DNA of 42,577 bases from Chromatiaceae bacterium. Its GTDB lineage: Bacteria > Pseudomonadota > Gammaproteobacteria > Chromatiales > Chromatiaceae. Positions 29,962 through 39,550 of this stretch are shown here, one piece after another (position 1 is the first letter of the stretch; each line of letters begins with the position of its first letter). Location of the stretch: the NCBI GenBank assembly GCA_020851955.1, contig JADZBU010000232.1:1-42577 (forward strand), in the 5' to 3' direction. Under the pieces are notes generated by a model. That model had not been told where the DNA came from and searched no databases. It saw nothing but the letters and a program-made list of their open reading frames with translations. The position numbers and the translations under genes were made by a program.

Positions 29962-31194
29962 TTAACAAACCTTGACTTCATCGGCTGGTGTCTTTGTATA
30001 AACTTGATCAAGTTGCTGCTGAACGATATTCCATCCATAGTTTCTGATTACGGACTGACGAATCCTCGCGGAATTCGATACCGACGTAGCGGCCTTTTGC
30101 AGGATATCGCTTAGATCATTGACATCTGATGAGGTCCACACTAGTCCAAAATTGCCTCCATTAATCGCCTCCATGCAACCAGGTTCGTCCGGGACGACAA
30201 CTAGTTTGCGATGGACGAGTGCTTCAAGAACCACAGTTGGTAAACCCTCACGCTTGCTCGTCACGACCAATGCTCGACAGGCAGCAAGGGCATCCTGAAC
30301 AACGGCATGGGTCGCAGGTCCGAAAATAAGCAAATTAGGCGGAGGATCAATGTCCCAATCCCTGCGTAGACTCTCGACTGTCAAATCATGTCCCATCATC
30401 ACGAAGTCCTGTGTTGGCATCCGTTGAGCCAGTTCAACGAATGGCTTCGGATTTTTTACCGGATCATTCCGGCCAACCCAGAGGACAAAGTCATGACGCC
30501 GGGACCGCCGCTGGAATCGTTGAGCATCGCCCAGGTCGCATGCGGCCGCATCGACGCCGTTTGGGAGGTAGGTGGTCTCGATACCATATCTTTGGCGCAG
30601 GTCATCGACCTGCCACTTCGAGACCGATAACCGGATGTCAGCATGACGTGCCTCATGGATCAAGGCTTGGTTAATCTCCTCTTGCCATGGCTCAAGACCG
30701 GCGGTGCCGTGCTCGGGGTAGTACATCAGATGGTAGGTATGCACCCAACGTACACCCTGCTCTTGTTGCCTACGGCACCATCGGATCATCCACGGCAGGA
30801 CATGCGAATGCACCGCCAAACGGGCAAGGGGTTCGACCCGCATAAAGCGTTCCCGGACTGTTTCCGTAAACAGGTGCAGGCTGCCCATCGCCTTTTCATT
30901 CGGAACCAGTTCCACCTTATGTTTTGAGTAACGCTGGATCGCGTGAATATGCCCGCGCACTCCGCCATACTTGAAGTCTGGGCCTAGCATCACGTCTGGG
31001 AGGTCGGTTCGTAGGCGTCTAAGCCAGCGCTCATAGCGATATTGACTCAGCGCAGCCCAGCGACGAGAACTCCACATGGCCCATTCATGAGCCAATCTGC
31101 GCTGATAATTAACGATTCTGTTCACCGACGGTCCGAGGAAACAACTCTGTCCCTGCCGGCTTGCCCATCGATGAGCGACATGAACCACCGACAC
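29962..31194 (-). CDS. glycosyltransferase family 4
   Basis: FVLWVGRNDPVKNPKPFVELAQRM, CRALVVTSKREGLPTVVLEALVHRKLVVVPDEPGCMEAI; N-terminal start uncertain (overlaps upstream gene by 73 bp). Confidence 0.88.
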   Translation of the reverse strand: MSVVHVAHRWASRQGQSCFLGPSVNRIVNYQRRLAHEWAMWSSRRWAALSQYRYERWLRRLRTDLPDVMLGPDFKYGGVRGHIHAIQRYSKHKVELVPNEKAMGSLHLFTETVRERFMRVEPLARLAVHSHVLPWMIRWCRRQQEQGVRWVHTYHLMYYPEHGTAGLEPWQEEINQALIHEARHADIRLSVSKWQVDDLRQRYGIETTYLPNGVDAAACDLGDAQRFQRRSRRHDFVLWVGRNDPVKNPKPFVELAQRMPTQDFVMMGHDLTVESLRRDWDIDPPPNLLIFGPATHAVVQDALAACRALVVTSKREGLPTVVLEALVHRKLVVVPDEPGCMEAINGGNFGLVWTSSDVNDLSDILQKAATSVSNSARIRQSVIRNYGWNIVQQQLDQVYTKTPADEVKVC

Positions 31195-32333
31195 ATGCCC
31201 TCAATCGTGAACTCTGATTCAATCCGCTTCAAGTTCAGCAGACCTATCTCCCCTGCATCCTCGGGTCCCGTAAGAAATTGAAACATCTTCTCGGCGAGGG
31301 CATCGCCGTCTCCAGGCTTTGCGAGACAGCGTTTCGCAATATCCTCACCCAACGCCTGCCGCATCCCTGGGATGTCTGTCCCCACAACCGTCTTACCCAG
31401 CGCCATGGCTTCGCAAACGGCGTTCGGGCATCCTTCTGTCACAGAACTATGGACCATTAGATCGGATTCGTACACGAGTTCATTCGTCGTGTTGATCGCG
31501 CCAAGAAAGCGCACCGACTTCGCACTGATGCCGAGATCAAAGGCTAGGGTTTTGAGCATTCCGACATGATCGGAGTTATTCAGTCCCCCAGCCAATGCCA
31601 GGACTGGCATCTGTTCGGGCCTTTGGCCCCGCTGTATCAGCAAGTCCTGCAACTTATTCCATGCGTGGAAAAGCGTGACATGATCCTTAAACGGTGTGAT
31701 GTTCGCGAGCATGGAGACGAGTTGCACCGTGGGCGCAAGGTTCAGCTCTGCACGCCAAAGGGGCTTGAGTGATGATGGGTCCACGATCGGCGTGCCATTG
31801 TTGTAAACCAGGATTGTTGCGCGAGGAATTTTGTAGGTTTCCGCCAGGAAATCCGCACCCACCGTTGAGTTCGAAGTGATATGCACGGCATTCCGCAGGG
31901 CTCTGCGCTCGGTTGGCGTGCCGTACAATCCCCGTCCTTCGTCTTGCTGGTTCCACCAGCAGTAACCGGCTCCGGTCCAGCGCCAAATCAAGCAAACAGG
32001 CTTACTATGTATGGATACGAACGGCAGAATCACGTCCGGTCGAATGCGGGTGCGGATGAACCAGGCGAGATGGGCAAGATTCCGCAGCTTTGCCGTCCCC
32101 TTCGCCTTTTCCTGGTAGGGAAAGTTATAGGTCCTACATCCCATCGCATGGAGTTCAACGGTTAGCGGCCCGTCACCGTACCAGCCAAGGACTGCCACGG
32201 ATGCGTCCAACTCCCGCCGAAGATAGTGGATGAAGTGAAAAGCCTGACGCTCCCCGCCACCCATATGGCCAAAGTGCCCGAGTATTATGAGATAAGTCTG
32301 ACTCATCGATGGACCAACACTGATGCGATTCAC
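31122..32333 (-). CDS. glycosyltransferase family 4
   Basis: LIILGHFGHMGGGERQAFHFIHYLRREL; SMLANITPFKDHVTLFHAW; LMVHSSVTEGCPNAVCEAMALGKTVVGTDIPGMRQALG. Confidence 0.94.
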   Translation of the reverse strand: MNRISVGPSMSQTYLIILGHFGHMGGGERQAFHFIHYLRRELDASVAVLGWYGDGPLTVELHAMGCRTYNFPYQEKAKGTAKLRNLAHLAWFIRTRIRPDVILPFVSIHSKPVCLIWRWTGAGYCWWNQQDEGRGLYGTPTERRALRNAVHITSNSTVGADFLAETYKIPRATILVYNNGTPIVDPSSLKPLWRAELNLAPTVQLVSMLANITPFKDHVTLFHAWNKLQDLLIQRGQRPEQMPVLALAGGLNNSDHVGMLKTLAFDLGISAKSVRFLGAINTTNELVYESDLMVHSSVTEGCPNAVCEAMALGKTVVGTDIPGMRQALGEDIAKRCLAKPGDGDALAEKMFQFLTGPEDAGEIGLLNLKRIESEFTIEGMCRWFMSLIDGQAGRDRVVSSDRR

Positions 32334-32363
32334 TGCGATTTCTTGCCAGCGATCAAAGTTACG

Positions 32364-33620
32364 CTAGTTATCCAGGTTCCAAACCGCTGGAACAAGGGTG
32401 TGCGCCCAACTGGCTGCGGTTGCCTCTACGAAGAGGTTCCCGACACGGTCATCTCGGCAGTAGATGCGGCTCTGGTCCTCGGCGATGGCGATGGCACTTA
32501 GGATGTACTTGCCGCCGTTAAGGAAAATGTGATCGACTCGAGCGGAGACTTTAACGCCCCCCGAGTTGGGTACGTCAACGGCGTATCCCCGCCGATCGGC
32601 ATCCATAATATCCATGACCGGCAGCATTTCCATGTTCCACACGACGATCTGGATGCGTATCCGAGGGATTCCCGGATCAACCTGGAAGCCAACGTGAAAT
32701 GTGACGGCACCACCATGGGCAACGCGAAGCATTTCGCCTTTGTTGGCGGTGGCGTTTTGTGACTCCATGTGAAACGACCCCAGGGTTGCCTGTCCTGACC
32801 CGGCGACGATATTCGAGGAAATATTGAATTCCGAGAGGTAGTGGTCCACGCCCTTGCCAACGTCCGTGCTGGAAATGATGACGCGTCCCCGATTGAGTAC
32901 TGTGACCTGTGTTGCAACTCGGAAGACCTGGGGCATGGAATGGGAGACAAATATCACTGCCGAGCGGTTCATCAAGTCTGCCATGGCGTTCAGGCACTTG
33001 AAGCGGAAGCCGACGTCGCCCACCGCCAGCACCTCATCGACGATGAGGATGTCGGGTTCCATCTGGGCGGAGACGGCAAAGCCGAGCTTGACCTGCATAC
33101 CGGAGGAGTAGTTCTGGACCGGCATATCAAGGAAGTCTTCGATTTCGGCAAAATCGACGATGGCATCGAATTTCCGGTCGATCTCCGATTTCGAAAAGCC
33201 GAACAGGGTTGCGCGGTTGTAGATGTTCTCACGGCCACTTAGGATGGGGTTGAAGCCGGCGGAGAGTTCGATCAGGGCGCCGACCCGCCCGCGGATGGTG
33301 ATACGCCCCGTGTCCGGACGGATGAGCCTGTTGAGGATCTTGAGCAGGGTGCTCTTCCCTGCGCCGTTGTGGCCAATCAGACCAAGACATTCCCCACGAC
33401 GGACCTCGAACGAGATGTCTTTGAGCGCCCAGAACTCATCCGTGCGGAGGGCTGGAAAGGGGTAATCCGCGTCCGGGTCGGCACTGATCTCTGCGTCGAC
33501 CTGGCGGGTCCACGGCAACAAAGAGCGTGTGACATCTTGAGCGCCATACCAGAGAGATCGCTTGAGTGAGCGACAAAACTTTTTCGAGACATGCTCGGCC
33601 TTGATCAACACTTCGTCCAT
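32364..33620 (-). CDS. wzt: polysaccharide ABC transporter ATP-binding protein with C-terminal Wzt-type domain
   Basis: Walker A GHNGAGKST, signature YSSGMQVKLGFAVS, Walker B PDILIVDEVLAVGD, H-loop VSHSMPQ; about 160 aa C-terminal extension. Confidence 0.93.
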   Translation of the reverse strand: MDEVLIKAEHVSKKFCRSLKRSLWYGAQDVTRSLLPWTRQVDAEISADPDADYPFPALRTDEFWALKDISFEVRRGECLGLIGHNGAGKSTLLKILNRLIRPDTGRITIRGRVGALIELSAGFNPILSGRENIYNRATLFGFSKSEIDRKFDAIVDFAEIEDFLDMPVQNYSSGMQVKLGFAVSAQMEPDILIVDEVLAVGDVGFRFKCLNAMADLMNRSAVIFVSHSMPQVFRVATQVTVLNRGRVIISSTDVGKGVDHYLSEFNISSNIVAGSGQATLGSFHMESQNATANKGEMLRVAHGGAVTFHVGFQVDPGIPRIRIQIVVWNMEMLPVMDIMDADRRGYAVDVPNSGGVKVSARVDHIFLNGGKYILSAIAIAEDQSRIYCRDDRVGNLFVEATAASWAHTLVPAVWNLDN

Positions 33621-33689
33621 TATGTGGTCTCGGATTGTTAGGCGATAACTTGCCGCGTTGCTGCGGCAATTACGGCGCAGGCCCGCGAC

Positions 33690-34619
33690 TCAAGCACTGA
33701 TGCGCTCGATGAGGTGCGGCATCGCCACTTTGAAGGCCAGGGTGGATAGGGCGAGGACGAGCAGGCTGACGACGAATACCAGCAGGGTCGCGCTTGGTAG
33801 TGCCTCGGCGCTGCCGATCAACCAGGCGCGGCTGGATACCAGCGGTGCGGTCAGGGGATTCAGGGTGAGCAGGGTCCGGGTCAGCCCGGGTGCTTGCGGC
33901 ATGGCATAGATTACCGGGGTGACAAAGAAGGCGAAGCGCAGACCGAGTTGGATGGCGCGCCCGACATCGTCATAGAGGGCGCCGATTGGGACGAAGGCGA
34001 GACCGAGTGCGCTGCCAAGGATGACCACGGTGAGAAAGCCGAACGCAAACAGGAGGGTTTCTGGACCGATGCTCACGCCGTAGAAGATCATGACGGGTAT
34101 CAGTAGCAAGATGGGTGGGAGACCGTTGAGCAGGGCCTTGGCAAAGGCGGTCATGATCAGCGCCTCGTGGGGAAAGTTGACCTTGGACAGCATTGAGCGC
34201 GCTTGGCCCATGATTTCTTGCATCGCCATGAGGGCGCTGTTGAAGGCTGTCCATAGGACGGTGCCGGTCATGACGAACAAGGGATAGGGGACGTCGCCGG
34301 TATCGATTGTTACCAACTGCTGCTGGTTGAGGAAAATCCAGACGGACACGGTTGCCAGCGGTGGCAGGAACAGCCAGAGGTAGCCGAGCAGACTCTGGCG
34401 ATACATGGCGCTGATGTCTCTGCGGAATAAACGCCAGGCCAAGGCCCGGCTTTGGGCAAAGTCGCGCGTCATGGAGCGCATGGCCTCGGTGAAGCCCTCT
34501 AGGCCGGCGTGTGGCGTGATGACGACTTCGGGAAGCTCGGTGGTTGAGCGGGGGCGATCGGCGTCGTCTGGAACGGGGTTGGATTGGACCATGATCTGTT
34601 GGGGAGTGTCAGCAATCAC
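33690..34619 (-). CDS. wzm: polysaccharide ABC transporter permease (ABC-2 type)
   Basis: WRLFRRDISAMYRQSLLGYLWLFLPPLATVSVWIFL, multiple TM segments, ALNPLTAPLVSSRAW-like C-terminus (LTLNPLTAPLVSSRAWL); adjacent to Wzt. Confidence 0.93.
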   Translation of the reverse strand: MIADTPQQIMVQSNPVPDDADRPRSTTELPEVVITPHAGLEGFTEAMRSMTRDFAQSRALAWRLFRRDISAMYRQSLLGYLWLFLPPLATVSVWIFLNQQQLVTIDTGDVPYPLFVMTGTVLWTAFNSALMAMQEIMGQARSMLSKVNFPHEALIMTAFAKALLNGLPPILLLIPVMIFYGVSIGPETLLFAFGFLTVVILGSALGLAFVPIGALYDDVGRAIQLGLRFAFFVTPVIYAMPQAPGLTRTLLTLNPLTAPLVSSRAWLIGSAEALPSATLLVFVVSLLVLALSTLAFKVAMPHLIERISA

Positions 34620-34628
34620 TGCTTGAGA

Positions 34629-34973
34629 TTAGTTTGGAGCCGGTCGCGGGGCGGCGGGCAGGGATTTTATTAAATCGTCGAGGGTATAGACCATGTCGGA
34701 CAGCTCCAGGCGGTGAACTTGGGCCAGATGATAGCGCAACAGCCGGGCCACCGGGACGCTCGGCTGGAAATTGTCCAGCTCTAAGCGAATGCGTCTCTGT
34801 TCGCTGGCTAAGGGTTCCCAGGCCGTTGCGCGGATGGTCGGCGCTGGCCTTGGGGACGATGAGGTGAAGTCGGCGGGGTCGTGGGCGGCGGCCTGACCGG
34901 ACAGGCGCTGAATGATGAAGACCTCCAGGCGCTGTCTCTCCAGATAGCGCTGATGGCTGTCGTAGCAATCCAC
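34629..34973 (-). CDS. hypothetical protein (possible fragment; frame open further upstream)
   Basis: GTG-start ORF; the same frame stays open upstream (...NVIVNGSASPQRIEDPDRDQVRGRELLFLQKGRLRVDCYD...), overlapping the end of the upstream GT gene. Confidence 0.4.
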   Translation of the reverse strand: MDCYDSHQRYLERQRLEVFIIQRLSGQAAAHDPADFTSSSPRPAPTIRATAWEPLASEQRRIRLELDNFQPSVPVARLLRYHLAQVHRLELSDMVYTLDDLIKSLPAAPRPAPN

Positions 34974-35037
34974 CCTCAGCCTGCCCTTCTGGAGAAACAG
35001 TAACTCCCGACCGCGTACTTGGTCACGGTCAGGATCT

Positions 35038-36264
35038 TCAATCCGCTGGGGACTGGCGCTTCCATTGACGATAACGTTCGGTGCGCGCCTTGCCGAGAAA
35101 GTTCTTTACCGTAAGGGCAATAAATCGCCTCTGAAACACGATCGGGGGATGTTGCGCGAAGATCCGTCCGAGGTGTTTGAATGCGGCCTTGCGGTCATCG
35201 CGAAGGAGCATCGGGTCCACTATTGCCAAATCCATATGCGCTTGGCGATGCGCCTCGCCGTAAGTCCACAACAACAGCGTCAGAGACCGGGGTGCGAGGA
35301 GGAGATACCTTTGTAACAAGATGTTCCTGACAGTGTGCTCGGGTGGTGGGCTGAAACGATCGACGAAGGGTAAATCGGCCAACTCGGCACAGCGTTTGAG
35401 GGCATCCAGGTAGGGAAGATGCAGACCCCGCAATTGCGAACTGGTAATGACGTATTCTGGCGGATTCGTAAACGCCAACCAGGGCGACACACAGAGTAAA
35501 CTATGAAAATGGTAGAAGATTAGCGGTGCATCATCGACGCTACCAATCCCGTGCCGGAAGGTTGTCCGGGATCCTGACAGGTTCCAGGGCGCAAGTCCCG
35601 CCCCCGGATGCTTAAGGACCACCACACCTGAAAACCGCTCCGGCCAGTCATCCAGATACTTCTGATCGCCATACTTGCCGTCTTCGAAGCGGGCATAGCA
35701 CCATTCATTGCAGCGGTCTCGCCACCAGTGCAGGCATTCCAGGCCGGAGGCGTCTCGCCGGAAGGACAAGAGCCCGACGTTATAGATTCCGGATGTGTCG
35801 GCAAAGTGCGCGTGCTCCGGCGCATATCGATGTCCATGAATCAAAATCGATCCAGCGCCGAATTCATCGAAGATAGGCTGCGGGTCGCTGTAGAAGAAGA
35901 GATCCGCGTCCAGATAGGTGATGAGCGCAATGGTCTCGTCCTGGCGCAGGATATATAAGGGCAGCGATGGGGTACAGGTCCAGAAGTATTCGACGGCGCT
36001 GCGGTTGGCGCGGGCGGCGGTGAGTTCGGCGTCGCCGGCCTCGAAGTCGGCACGGTGGATCAAGCGCATGCCCTCCAAGCCGAGGCGGCTGAGAATGGCG
36101 TGGGACTCGTCGTCGAAGCAGAGGGTCCAAAGTATGAAGGGCCGCCGGCAGTGTTCCCGCAGAGATTGGTAGAGCGCTAACCCGCGCGTCAGGTAGTTGC
36201 GGTCAAAGTAGGTGCAGAAGTGATAGGGCTCAAACGGTACCTGCGGTGGGCGGGGCGGGGTCAT
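35038..36264 (-). CDS. GT-A-type glycosyltransferase (GT8-like nucleotide-diphospho-sugar transferase)
   Basis: YHFCTYFDRNYLTRGLALYQSLREHCRRPFILWTLCFDD; IALITYLDADLFFYSDPQPIFDEF (DxD); GIYNVGLLSFRRD; KYGDQKYLDDWPERF. Confidence 0.82.
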   Translation of the reverse strand: MTPPRPPQVPFEPYHFCTYFDRNYLTRGLALYQSLREHCRRPFILWTLCFDDESHAILSRLGLEGMRLIHRADFEAGDAELTAARANRSAVEYFWTCTPSLPLYILRQDETIALITYLDADLFFYSDPQPIFDEFGAGSILIHGHRYAPEHAHFADTSGIYNVGLLSFRRDASGLECLHWWRDRCNEWCYARFEDGKYGDQKYLDDWPERFSGVVVLKHPGAGLAPWNLSGSRTTFRHGIGSVDDAPLIFYHFHSLLCVSPWLAFTNPPEYVITSSQLRGLHLPYLDALKRCAELADLPFVDRFSPPPEHTVRNILLQRYLLLAPRSLTLLLWTYGEAHRQAHMDLAIVDPMLLRDDRKAAFKHLGRIFAQHPPIVFQRRFIALTVKNFLGKARTERYRQWKRQSPAD

Positions 36265-36325
36265 GGCGATATGCCGGTCAATAGGGAAGGGTTCAGGGAA
36301 ATGGGTGCGAGGCTGCGCTGTATAT

Positions 36326-37450
36326 TCAGCAATTCAGTAGGTTGCGCAGAGTCTCTGCCACCCTTGCCACCTGGGCATCCGCGAGCTCGGGGTACATCGG
36401 CAGACTGAGGACGCTGGCGGCGGCTTGCTCGGAATGGGTCAGGTCACCGTGCGCCAAGCGGTCCGCATAGGCCGGTTGGGAATGGACGGCCCGAGGATAG
36501 TGGACCAGGGTGCCGATACCCAGCTCCTGGAGTTGGCCCTGGAGGCGATCCCGTTCTGGCGAGCGGATGACGAATTGGTGGTAGACATGATCGACGCCCG
36601 CTTCGCAGATCGGCAAACTGACCCTCGCTCCGGACAGCGCCTCCCGATACCTTGCCGCGATGACGCGCCGCCGTTCGTTCCCGGCATCCAGATGACGGAG
36701 CTTTACCCGGAGCACAGCGGCCTGCAACTCATCCAGCCGGGAGTTGATGCCGGGCACGGCGCTGATATAACGCTCCCGCCAACCGTACTGGCGCAACTCG
36801 CGCACTCGCGCTGCGAACGCCGGGCTGGCCGTGACCACCGCCCCGCCATCGCCGAGGGCGCCCAGATTCTTGGTCGGATAGAAGCTGAAGGCCGCGGCGT
36901 CCCCCCAAGTCCCGGTTAGCCGACCCGCGAGCCGGGCGCCGTGGGCTTGGGCACAGTCCTCGACTACCCGCAGATCGTGGCGGCGGGCGATGTCGAGGAT
37001 CGCGGGCATGTCCGCCGGGTGGCCGTAGAGATGCACCGGCACCACCGCTACGGGCCTGTTATCGCGCCTGACCCGCACTGCGCCCTCCAACGCGTTGGGA
37101 TCAAGCGTGTAAGTCGCCGGGTCGATATCCACCAGCACAGGTTCCGCACCACAGCGCTCAATGGCGGCGACGGTGGCCACCGCCGTGTGGGAGACGGTGA
37201 AGACGACATGGCCCGGCCCGATACCACAGCCGCGCAGGGCCAGTTCCAACGCATCGGTGCCGGTAGCCACCCCGATGGCGTGGGGCAGACCCAGATAAGC
37301 CGCGAATTCCGCCTCGAAGGCGGCCACCTCCGGGCCCAGGATGTACCAGCCACTCTCGAGCACGCGCCGCAGGGCGGCGTCGATCTCGACCTGGTGGGCC
37401 AGATACCCGGCCTTGGGGTTCGATTGAAGAATCACGGCGTCAGCGGTCAC
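36326..37450 (-). CDS. DegT/DnrJ/EryC1/StrS family PLP-dependent aminotransferase
   Basis: GVATGTDALELALRGCGIGPGHVVF, VVEDCAQAHGA, AAAFSFYPTKNLGALGDGGAVV (PLP Lys). Confidence 0.95.
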   Translation of the reverse strand: MTADAVILQSNPKAGYLAHQVEIDAALRRVLESGWYILGPEVAAFEAEFAAYLGLPHAIGVATGTDALELALRGCGIGPGHVVFTVSHTAVATVAAIERCGAEPVLVDIDPATYTLDPNALEGAVRVRRDNRPVAVVPVHLYGHPADMPAILDIARRHDLRVVEDCAQAHGARLAGRLTGTWGDAAAFSFYPTKNLGALGDGGAVVTASPAFAARVRELRQYGWRERYISAVPGINSRLDELQAAVLRVKLRHLDAGNERRRVIAARYREALSGARVSLPICEAGVDHVYHQFVIRSPERDRLQGQLQELGIGTLVHYPRAVHSQPAYADRLAHGDLTHSEQAAASVLSLPMYPELADAQVARVAETLRNLLNC

Positions 37451-38430
37451 AGGTAATGGGCCAGGTGTTCGCGATAGTAGGCCAGGGTGCGGGCCAGCCC
37501 CTCCTCCAGCCCGATGCGCGGCGCCCAGCCCAACTCGGCGCGGATCAGACGGTCGTCGGCATAGTAGTCGCCGATGTCGATGCGTTTGCGGTCGGCGGGG
37601 AACTCGCGCAGGGTGAAGGCCCCCCCGCCGTTAGCCGCCACTGTCAGTTCCGCCAGTTGGGCGAGACTCACCACCCGGTCACCTCCCAGGTTATAGACCT
37701 TGCCATTGGCCGTCTCATTAGCCGCCGCTTGCAGCAAGGCGTCCACGACATCATCGATATAGGTAAAGTCGCGCAGTTGCTCGCCGCCCCACACCTCGAA
37801 GGGCTTGCCCTCCACCAGCAGCCGCACCCAGATGCCAAGAAAGGTCTGGCGCGCGTCCTTGACGCGCATGCAGGGGCCATAGCTATTGGTCAGGCGCAGG
37901 GCACAGGCGTGGATGCCGTACACATTGTTGTAGAGAATGTGGTACCACTCACCCGCCATCTTATTGATGCCGTTCACATCCACGGGACGCAGCAAGTGTT
38001 TCTCGTCCACCGGCAGATAGTCCGGCTTGCCATAAAACTGGCGGGTACTGGCGAAGACGACCTTGATGCCGGGGTTGTGGTGCCGGCAGGTCTCCAGGAT
38101 GGCGAGTTGGGCACGGGCGTTGATGTCCAGGTCGGTAAAGGGGTCCTGCATGGAGTCCATGTGGCTGGTTTGACCCGCCAGGTTGAACAGCACGTCCTGC
38201 CCCTGCACCAGATATTTCATGCTGTGCGTATCGCGCACGTCCGAGATATTGACCCGCACCCGGTCCTCGATATCGGCAATGTTGAACAGGTTGCCGCCAT
38301 ATTCCGGGATCAGGCTGTCGACCAGCGTCACCCGCGCCCCCAGCGCGACCAGCCGCCGCGCCAGATTGGCGCCGATAAAGCCGAGGCCGCCGGTGATGAG
38401 CACCTTTCTTTGGGAGAATGCACCACTCAT
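37447..38430 (-). CDS. NAD-dependent epimerase/dehydratase (extended SDR), noncanonical active site
   Basis: Start placed at MSGAFSQRKVLITGGLGFIGANLARRL; VFASTRQFYG; PVDVNGINKMAGEWYH at the YxxxK position; ATGA overlap with DegT gene. Confidence 0.92.
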   Translation of the reverse strand: MSGAFSQRKVLITGGLGFIGANLARRLVALGARVTLVDSLIPEYGGNLFNIADIEDRVRVNISDVRDTHSMKYLVQGQDVLFNLAGQTSHMDSMQDPFTDLDINARAQLAILETCRHHNPGIKVVFASTRQFYGKPDYLPVDEKHLLRPVDVNGINKMAGEWYHILYNNVYGIHACALRLTNSYGPCMRVKDARQTFLGIWVRLLVEGKPFEVWGGEQLRDFTYIDDVVDALLQAAANETANGKVYNLGGDRVVSLAQLAELTVAANGGGAFTLREFPADRKRIDIGDYYADDRLIRAELGWAPRIGLEEGLARTLAYYREHLAHYL

Positions 38431-38547
38431 TGAATTACCTCTAGTGGCTGATGTATCCCCGGCATTTGTGAAACACGATTCATCCAAGATAAGTCGAAGT
38501 CAAATCGCTAGCCGAGAATGGGTTATTTATAATCGCTGCGCATGGGG

Positions 38548-39507
38548 CTAGCGAATCAGCATACGGCCAAATTTCCTGATTGCTCGCCGGAGCAGAGAGG
38601 GAGACCGATTGTTTTGAGTGGCTTTGGTTTCCAATATAGTCAATGGCTCGTTTTGTATCAGATTGGTCCATTCGTCGCTCCCAAAGCATCGCATATATGC
38701 TTCGGCCACATCAAGCGCAAATCCATATTGCTCATCCAACATAGCAAAGACCCACAATAGTAGAAATCGGTCTTTGGTAGCTCCGATTTTTACCAACCAA
38801 TCTTGATCGCGTAGATAACGAGCCTCACACCATCCTGGACTGGTTCGTTGAGTACTCGAAACCATGGGAATGAAGTGCTCACCCAACTTACTCGCAGTCG
38901 AACGGCGTAGCCGTATCGAACCGCACACTTGTAGATTTGAGAGCCAAAAACCTTGATTTAAGAGTTCACGATGTGCCTCGACAAAGAGATCCTCACCTTG
39001 ATACGCATCAATCAGACCCGGCTCAATGTCCACGGCAAGGACCTGTGACCGGATATTATCTGGCAAGCTCTGAAATAGCCTGAGGTCGGTACCTTGCGAA
39101 TCGGTCTTGAACCAGTCAATCCCCGGTAAGGAAAATTGGTCAAGTATCCCGGCTATTGTGGTCGCGGGTACAGAAACCTCCTGTTCAACCACGAAGAGGT
39201 CTGAAAAAAGGTAATTTGATAGCGATTTACTGTCCGGACGCAGAGTACTTGAACAGTAGGGTGAATAAGTGAGGTAGAACTTTGTTTCATTTTCAGCGGA
39301 TGTCGTTAATGCCTTGTTGACAATGATTGATCTCGCATAATGACCATCCGGGACGTCATGTAGCTCACGCCGATCCGGGTCAAAACCAAGATAAACCGCC
39401 TTGGTGCGAATTGCATCCCATATTCTTGGTGGTTCACCCGATGCACCAATATCAATCAATACTGGTGGAGAAGTCAGTGCCGCCAGTGGCTGCAGATATT
39501 TTTCCAT
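38548..39507 (-). CDS. FkbM family methyltransferase
   Basis: VLIDIGASGEPPRIWDAI, GFDPDRRE, IDWFKTDSQGTDLRLFQSL, VDIEPGLIDAYQGEDLFVEAHRELLNQGF. Confidence 0.85.
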   Translation of the reverse strand: MEKYLQPLAALTSPPVLIDIGASGEPPRIWDAIRTKAVYLGFDPDRRELHDVPDGHYARSIIVNKALTTSAENETKFYLTYSPYCSSTLRPDSKSLSNYLFSDLFVVEQEVSVPATTIAGILDQFSLPGIDWFKTDSQGTDLRLFQSLPDNIRSQVLAVDIEPGLIDAYQGEDLFVEAHRELLNQGFWLSNLQVCGSIRLRRSTASKLGEHFIPMVSSTQRTSPGWCEARYLRDQDWLVKIGATKDRFLLLWVFAMLDEQYGFALDVAEAYMRCFGSDEWTNLIQNEPLTILETKATQNNRSPSLLRRAIRKFGRMLIR

Positions 39508-39550
39508 AATTTATTCACGCTGTTGGTCTATCTTGACGCGTCCTTGATGA

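Noticed and set aside
37456-38433. 325-aa plus-strand ORF nearly coextensive with the SDR
   Set aside because: Mirror frame of the SDR; no family signal, high-GC shadow.
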